A stretch of DNA of 64,000 bases from a virus. Under the pieces are notes generated by a model. The model was not told the DNA's origin, made no database searches, and saw nothing but the letters and a program-made list of their open reading frames with translations. The stretch covers positions 1-64,000 of the IMG/VR virus record IMGVR_UViG_3300020438_004021, one strand, 5' to 3'. A program made the position numbers and the translations under genes. Numbering within the stretch: position 1 is the stretch's first letter; each line of letters begins with the position of its first letter. Below are positions 59,274-64,000 of this stretch, piece after piece.

Positions 59274-60481
59274 AGTCTTACAAAGAATTTGTTACTGAAG
59301 GTAAAAATACCCATATGGAGCATCTTGAAGACGAGATGTGGAACGGTGGTTCCGTTGGTGTAAAAAATGCTCTCAACTTTGCCAGAGGTGTAGCCGAGAT
59401 GCTGTCTGGAAGCAGTAGTTCATCAGTTAATATAACAACCAAGTGGGATGGTGCACCCGCAATAATATGCGGCATAAATCCAGAGAATAAAAAATTCTTC
59501 GTGGGTACTAAGAGTGTATTCAACAAGGCAACACCAAAAATCAACTACACTAATTCGGACATAGATAAAAACCACAGTGGGGACTTGGCAAACAAACTGA
59601 AGACAGCATTAAAGCATCTATCCAAGTTAGGCATTAAAAATGTCATACAGGGAGATTTTATGTTCTCTTCTTCAGACTTAGGCAGTATGAAGGTGGATGG
59701 AGAGTCTCATATTACATTCACACCCAACACTATCACCTATGCAGTAAAAGATGGCGGTCCAATAGCAAAAGAAATTAAAAATGCTAAGATAGGGATAGTG
59801 TTTCATACCGAGTATAAAGGTAGAAAGATGTCAGAGATGACAGCATCTTTCAACCCTAATATTAAGAGATTAAGCAAGAACAAGAACGTATGGTTTAGAG
59901 ATGCAGATTATAAAGATGAGAGTGGTTCATCTACACTTACGAGTTCTGAACTCAGCTCCATAATGAAAGACATTAAATCTGCGGAGAGTAATATGTCTTC
60001 TAAAGTCTCTAAGATAATAGATGAGGTTATGTCCAACAGGAACATAATATCGCATATAAAAACATATACCAACTCTCAGATTAGGGGAGGTTCTTCCAAG
60101 GTAGACACTAAAGGTGTGGTGGGTCACATAAAAAACAAATTCCAAGATGCTATCTCCAAACTCAAGACTGATTCTGGTAAAGAGAGGAAGAAGGCGGCTA
60201 TGGATGAACTGGTTAAATACCTAGAGTCCATAAAGACGGAACTGGATTCAGCATTCGTACTTTATGGTCTGATTAGCGATATGAAGATAAAACTAATCAG
60301 GAAGTTAGAGAAAATAAAAGGCATCGGAACCTTTGTAAGGACCGATGACGGTTTCAAGGCAACCGCTCCTGAAGGATTTGTAGCAGTAGACAAGATTTCA
60401 AGCAGAGCACTGAAGCTGGTAGATAGATTAGAGTTTAGCAGGTCTAACTTCACTGTGGCGAAGAACTGGGTTAGCGGCTAG
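59270..60481 (+). CDS. capsid-targeted nucleotidyltransferase-like (KxDG) protein
   Basis: 403 aa, start MKSYKEFVTEGK (cut after VTE). Near residues 61-75 it has ITTKWDGAPAIICGIN, the KxDG motif of the RNA/DNA ligase nucleotidyltransferase superfamily. VIQGDFMF near 127 and GIVFHTEYKG near 179 fit later motifs (IIIa, IV). The C-terminal part is helical and lysine-rich. Similar DUF-type proteins are known in T4-like phages (DUF6267-like from memory). Could seal or cap nucleic acid after injection; activity unproven. Confidence 0.7.
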   Translation: MKSYKEFVTEGKNTHMEHLEDEMWNGGSVGVKNALNFARGVAEMLSGSSSSSVNITTKWDGAPAIICGINPENKKFFVGTKSVFNKATPKINYTNSDIDKNHSGDLANKLKTALKHLSKLGIKNVIQGDFMFSSSDLGSMKVDGESHITFTPNTITYAVKDGGPIAKEIKNAKIGIVFHTEYKGRKMSEMTASFNPNIKRLSKNKNVWFRDADYKDESGSSTLTSSELSSIMKDIKSAESNMSSKVSKIIDEVMSNRNIISHIKTYTNSQIRGGSSKVDTKGVVGHIKNKFQDAISKLKTDSGKERKKAAMDELVKYLESIKTELDSAFVLYGLISDMKIKLIRKLEKIKGIGTFVRTDDGFKATAPEGFVAVDKISSRALKLVDRLEFSRSNFTVAKNWVSG

Positions 60482-60482
60482 T

Positions 60483-60490
60483 TATAAATA
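60483..60490 (+). promoter_or_regulatory. T4-type late promoter box TATAAATA
   Basis: Exact late box 22 bases before the ATG at 60512, overlapping the stop region of the ligase-like gene, with AGGAGA as ribosome-binding site. Confidence 0.8.
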
Positions 60491-60511
60491 ATATATTGCT
60501 AGGAGACAACA

Positions 60512-61018
60512 ATGCCAACATTAAATTTGACAACACACTTTACGGTTACAATGGATGATGATGATAACCACATCATCTCCGGTGGAAGCACCAGTGCAGC
60601 AGATTCAATTACCGTAAACTACTATTATGATAAAAGATTCGAGATTGCCAACGGTGCTACCGCAGAAGTATTCAATGATGAACTTCTGGCAGATCCTCAG
60701 TTCTTATATCTAGAATCCAATGCCAGTCCAGTAGAAATTCAACTTATGTGTAGTCAGGCGGGAACGACCAGTGGTGAAAACATAGAAAATGCTTTTTGTC
60801 ACACCCTAAAGGCAGGTATACCATACATTTTGGCATCTACTTCTTGTAGACATCAAGGAGACATGGGTGCTTCTGGAGAGTCAGCAGGTATTGTTAAATA
60901 TCTTGGCGAGGTAGATGACTGGGTTAACCAGTGGGGCACTGGTGGCACACTAGACAGGATAGAGGTTTATAACCCATCAGGGGGAACCGCAAAGGTTAGA
61001 GTTTTCACAGCTAAATAA
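60512..61018 (+). CDS. late structural-type protein, beta-rich
   Basis: 168 aa with a beta-strand-rich, Gly/Thr/Asp-rich sequence (LNLTTHFTVTMDDDDNH, DWVNQWGTGGTLDRIEVYNPSGGTAKVRVFTAK). It looks like a small virion protein such as a tail- or head-associated decoration or fibre part. Own late promoter. It lacks the capsid-targeting tag shared by its neighbours. Family not recognised. Confidence 0.6.
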   Translation: MPTLNLTTHFTVTMDDDDNHIISGGSTSAADSITVNYYYDKRFEIANGATAEVFNDELLADPQFLYLESNASPVEIQLMCSQAGTTSGENIENAFCHTLKAGIPYILASTSCRHQGDMGASGESAGIVKYLGEVDDWVNQWGTGGTLDRIEVYNPSGGTAKVRVFTAK

Positions 61019-61044
61019 AAATATCATTTTAAGGAGATAAAGAA

Positions 61045-61248
61045 ATGGCTTCAAAGTTTTGGATAGCACACAACGAAGATGCAAGGGCTGCTCAGAATAG
61101 AGCATCATATGTCGCTGAGAACGGCGGTCAGTGGGTGAATCGTGGTGGTACACGAGGATGGCATCACACAAGTGGTGAACCAAAGGCTGCACCTGTTGCC
61201 AAAGAGGCAAAGGTCAAAAAAGCATTTAAGTTTAATAAAAAGAAATAA
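61045..61248 (+). CDS. small basic late protein
   Basis: 67 aa starting MASKFWIAHNEDARAAQNRA with a basic C-terminus (AKVKKAFKFNKKK). AAGGAG site 8 bases upstream. Probably co-expressed from the late promoter at 60483. Not recognised. Confidence 0.6.
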   Translation: MASKFWIAHNEDARAAQNRASYVAENGGQWVNRGGTRGWHHTSGEPKAAPVAKEAKVKKAFKFNKKK

Positions 61249-61271
61249 TATTTATCTAAAAGGAGATTGAT

Positions 61272-61385
61272 ATGGACTCGATTTTAGGAACAATTTGGTT
61301 TTCGGTAATAGTTTTTGTGGCAGGTGCTTTAGTCGGTACACCACTTTGGAATTGGGCTAAGGGTTACCTACCTTGGAACAAGTGA
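61272..61385 (+). CDS. small single-span membrane protein (37 aa)
   Basis: An ORF of 37 codons with an AAGGAGA site. One hydrophobic span (ILGTIWFSVIVFVAGALVGTPLW) then a short polar end (WAKGYLPWNK). Such tiny membrane proteins are frequent in marine T4-like phages. Holin-like action is possible but unproven. Confidence 0.6.
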   Translation: MDSILGTIWFSVIVFVAGALVGTPLWNWAKGYLPWNK

Positions 61386-61389
61386 TATT

Positions 61390-63540
61390 TTGAATAGATA
61401 CACCCTTCCAACCAAGTCTAGGTTAAATGAGCAGGACGGTAAGGGGATAGTATTTACCTTTGGTAGATTCAATCCTCCACATACTGGTCATGAGTTGCTA
61501 ATTAATAAAGTTATGCAGGTATCCAAGAGAAAAGGGTATGATCATGGCATTTATGTTAGCACATCTCAGGGAGACGAGAGGAACCCAATACCATACGACG
61601 AGAAGGTTAGACTCCTAAGAGCAGCATTCAAGAAGAGTAATGTCGCGAAGGATAAAACCTTGAAGAATCCATTCTATGTCGCCAAAGAACTTAGCGACAA
61701 AGGATATAAGAATGTGATATTAGTGGTTGGTGGAGATAGGGTCAAAGAATTAGAAAGAAGCATGAAAAAATATGTGAACCACAGCGACCCCAATAAATCT
61801 TGGAACTTCGACTCATTTGAGGTGGTCAGTGCTGGCAGAAGAGATGCAGACGCAGATGATGTGAGCGGTATGTCTGCTTCTAAGATGAGAAAGTCGGCTA
61901 CTTCTGGAGACTTTGACACTTTCAAAAGAGGTGCACCCTCCGGAATGAAATCTAGGGACGTAAAGAAGATGTATACCTCAATTAGAAAGACGTCTGGAAT
62001 TAAAGAAGAAATTCAATCATTATTCGATGCCCTCAATCTTCTAGAAACTAGTAGGGATGACATAATGTCATTGGGTGAAGATACTTTGTCGGTAGAGGCC
62101 TTTAATTTCTTGCTAGAGCAGGACGAAGAGGATGACTCTCCTCAAGATACCCCCACTCTTGTGGTGCTATCTAAATTCGAAGAATCAGATGAATACAGCG
62201 ACACTGTAAGCAAAATAGATAAAGCATGTGACTCTTTGGACATATCATTCTTCGCTGTGTCTGTGGATGATGCCTTCATAGTAGATGAGGAAGTCTCAGA
62301 CGATGAGCTTATAATCCATAACTACGACGGAGAGAACAATAAGATAACTCTGAACACAGACAACACAGTCTGCTGGCCTAGAGGTGGGGTAATGTCTCAC
62401 CAATCTGGGATGGGTCTTCTTAGCACACTACAAGACTCTGGAGTTTTCTGTGTCAATAAGTTAAGCACGATGGAATTATGCAGGAACAAATTTGCTACCT
62501 CTACAATGTTAGACAGGAACAACATACCATCCCCAAGGACCGCACTGGTCACCAACGAAGATGCTGTGGATATTGCACTAGAGAATATAGGTGGAGAGTT
62601 CCCAGTGGTCATCAAGACCATCACTGGTGCTGAAGGAATAGGGGTATCCATTGTTGAGTCATATAAATCTCTTAAGAGTGTTTTACAGTCTCTATGGAAA
62701 TTCGATGCTGAAGTAATCATACAAGAATATATGGAAATAGAGTATGATGTCAGGACCATAGTACTAGATGGAAAAATCATAGCATGTATGAAGAGGTTGA
62801 AGGGGGATGGAGATTTCAGAACAAATAAGGCACTTGGAAATGAAACCGAACCGTATGATTTATCGGAAGAAGAAAAATCATTAGTACTAAAGACTGCCAA
62901 ATTAGTGGGTGGTTTTCTATCAGGTGTAGACCATGTTACTGTCGATGGAGAGCATATGGTGCTAGAGGTGAATACATCGCCGGGTAGCGGTGCTCAGAAG
63001 TACACAATGTATGATGAAGAAGGGGAACCATACATAGGTGTCGGACAAGATATAGTGAATGTGGTAGTAGGACACATAACGGATAAAAACAACTGGGTTT
63101 ATTCTACCAAAGAGATAGGTGAACTTGAGAAAATATATATCTATGGTGTTGGAGAACTCATATCTAAAGCCGATACTGGCAATGGAAGTTACAATTCACT
63201 TCATGCCGAAGAAATAACAATAGAAGACGATGTAGTAAGCTTCTTCACCGAGAATGATACAGAGATGGTTCTACCTCTAATCGATATGGTAACCATCAAT
63301 ATGGGGGGCGATACTGAAGAAAGACCAGTAGTCCCTCTAGACTTCAAGATGGGGGACAAGGAATATAAGTCTATACCCTTCTCTCTAACAGATAGAGACG
63401 ATATGGACTACCCCGTGTTACTGGGAAAAGAATTCTTACAAAAGGCTAGGTTCTCGGTTAACGTATCTAAGAAGTATGAACTGACAGAAGAACCGTTTTG
63501 CGACTGGTTTGCATGGCAGAAAAGAAACTTAAGCCCTTAG
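61390..63540 (+). CDS. three-domain fusion: NMNAT-like, RimK-like ATP-grasp, RimB-like aspartyl protease
   Basis: 716 aa, TTG start. Residues 1-210: nucleotidyltransferase with FTFGRFNPPHTGHELL (HxGH at 31-34), VVGGDRVKEL and SGMSASKMRKSA (ISxTxxR-like). Residues about 340-560: ATP-grasp of the RimK type, with FPVVIKTITGAEGIGVSI near 401 and VLEVNTSPGSG near 522. Residues about 575-716: retroviral-type protease-like domain with LISKADTGNGSYNSLHAEE (D-T-G) and DYPVLLGKEFL, as in RimB/ATP-dependent zinc proteases that accompany RimK. The N-terminus (SRLNEQDG) might carry a cut site but lacks the MKSF tag. A RimK-type enzyme ligates glutamates onto protein termini. Confidence 0.8.
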   Translation: MNRYTLPTKSRLNEQDGKGIVFTFGRFNPPHTGHELLINKVMQVSKRKGYDHGIYVSTSQGDERNPIPYDEKVRLLRAAFKKSNVAKDKTLKNPFYVAKELSDKGYKNVILVVGGDRVKELERSMKKYVNHSDPNKSWNFDSFEVVSAGRRDADADDVSGMSASKMRKSATSGDFDTFKRGAPSGMKSRDVKKMYTSIRKTSGIKEEIQSLFDALNLLETSRDDIMSLGEDTLSVEAFNFLLEQDEEDDSPQDTPTLVVLSKFEESDEYSDTVSKIDKACDSLDISFFAVSVDDAFIVDEEVSDDELIIHNYDGENNKITLNTDNTVCWPRGGVMSHQSGMGLLSTLQDSGVFCVNKLSTMELCRNKFATSTMLDRNNIPSPRTALVTNEDAVDIALENIGGEFPVVIKTITGAEGIGVSIVESYKSLKSVLQSLWKFDAEVIIQEYMEIEYDVRTIVLDGKIIACMKRLKGDGDFRTNKALGNETEPYDLSEEEKSLVLKTAKLVGGFLSGVDHVTVDGEHMVLEVNTSPGSGAQKYTMYDEEGEPYIGVGQDIVNVVVGHITDKNNWVYSTKEIGELEKIYIYGVGELISKADTGNGSYNSLHAEEITIEDDVVSFFTENDTEMVLPLIDMVTINMGGDTEERPVVPLDFKMGDKEYKSIPFSLTDRDDMDYPVLLGKEFLQKARFSVNVSKKYELTEEPFCDWFAWQKRNLSP

Positions 63541-63543
63541 AGA

Positions 63544-63551
63544 TATAAATA
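63544..63551 (+). promoter_or_regulatory. T4-type late promoter box TATAAATA
   Basis: Exact late box 44 bases before the start of the last gene, with GGAG as ribosome-binding site closer to that start. Confidence 0.75.
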
Positions 63552-63594
63552 ATTTCAGAACCTTTCCTCAAAGAGAACAGATATGGAGAAGAAA

Positions 63595-64000
63595 ATGAAA
63601 ACTTTCAATGAACTAAAAGAATCGATAGCGGCTGTAGTGCCTAGAGCATATCATGCCATGACAGCAGTGCCTCAAGAGACAGACAAGAATTTCTCTGACA
63701 CTAGAGACCCCGAGATAGTAGATAGGATTAATGTTGCACTATCGCACATCAATAAACTGCCTACCTCGGACCCTCGTTCTAGAATTAACGAGATTAAGGT
63801 GATTTTGAGTCACGCGGGTATAGATTTCGACCATACTAGTGTGCAGTTCCAAGAAGGTGTACCAATGGCAGTGCCAGTGAAGAAATTCGGCGGTCGCATC
63901 GGAATGACACCAGAAGACGGATACATCAACGACGATGGCTTTGGTGGGATGCCCCACCAGCTTACCTTTAACTGGTCCAAGAGCAGTGGTTCTTGGATGC
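63595..64000 (+). CDS. capsid-targeted protein, partial (runs off the window)
   Basis: Open to the window end; 135 codons visible. ATG 63595 has GGAG 6 bases upstream (the ATG at 63583 is an alternative). Start MKTFNELKESIAA resembles the tag, with a cut site after LKE. Visible sequence is polar and alpha-rich, then GGRIGMTPEDGYINDDG and FGGMPHQLTFNWSK. Late promoter directly upstream. Family not recognised. Confidence 0.6.
   Translation, partial: MKTFNELKESIAAVVPRAYHAMTAVPQETDKNFSDTRDPEIVDRINVALSHINKLPTSDPRSRINEIKVILSHAGIDFDHTSVQFQEGVPMAVPVKKFGGRIGMTPEDGYINDDGFGGMPHQLTFNWSKSSGSWM

Noticed and set aside
1-64000. CRISPR array, insertion sequence, integrase or attachment sites
   Set aside because: No regularly spaced repeats, transposase or recombinase-like genes, or att-like duplications were seen. 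The gene content is that of a lytic phage.

Overview
This window is a 64 kb piece of a T4-like (myovirus) phage genome. Every gene I can support lies on the + strand. Genes are tightly packed, often with ATGA or TGATG start/stop overlaps, and interrupted by three tRNA genes. Diagnostic T4 core genes are gp55, gp47, gp46, RNase H, gp45, gp44, gp62, RegA, gp43, UvsX, gp41 and gp61. Metabolic genes (pstS, Hsp20, thyX, a B12-type ribonucleotide reductase, nucleotide-sugar genes) resemble those of marine T4-like phages. The host cannot be read directly. One clue is a porin whose N-terminal coiled-coil style I recall from Planctomycetota porins; it is weak evidence, but points away from an enteric host.

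Layout. 0.1-12.8 kb: late sigma factor, recombination nuclease gp47/gp46, tRNA-Ile, adenylosuccinate lyase, a DNA methylase, RNase H, sliding clamp and loader (45/44/62) with a GroES-like gene between 44 and 62, then RegA. 12.8-25.7 kb: a 13 kb island of sugar-nucleotide and glycosyltransferase genes. 25.7-37.9 kb: a structural-type gene, dUTPase, an Nmad1 protein, DNA polymerase, UvsX, helicase, primase, glutamine synthetase, ThyX and class II ribonucleotide reductase. 38-49.9 kb: porin, CobT-like metallopeptidase/VWA protein, invertebrate-type lysozyme, small genes, tRNA-Arg, a second methylase, IMP dehydrogenase, adenine deaminase-type enzyme, a deaminase, tRNA-Leu, PstS and Hsp20. 49.9-51 kb: repeat- and terminator-rich intergenic DNA. 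51-64 kb: a run of genes whose products mostly start with the same short peptide.

The strongest finding is that last run. At least eight proteins begin with variants of MKSFKQYIxE. This matches the T4 capsid-targeting sequence (MKTYQEFIAE), which sends internal proteins into the prohead and is cut after [LI]xE by the gp21 protease. I infer a large set of capsid-packaged, probably injected effectors: a ParB-like protein, a PAP2 phosphatase, a nuclease-like protein, a KxDG nucleotidyltransferase-like protein, a very large acidic polyprotein-like protein and, less certainly, an NMNAT/ATP-grasp/protease fusion.

Regulation visible in the sequence has two classes. There are five sigma70-type promoters (TTGAC-17 bp-TATAAT-like); at three of them the predicted transcription start falls on or one base before the likely ATG, suggesting leaderless messages. 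There are eight exact T4 late promoter boxes (TATAAATA) in front of structural, porin, Hsp20 and cargo genes, matching the presence of gp55. Purine genes (purB, guaB, an adenine deaminase-type enzyme) together with glutamine synthetase, RNR, ThyX, dUTPase and a phosphate-binding protein suggest heavy investment in the nucleotide supply.
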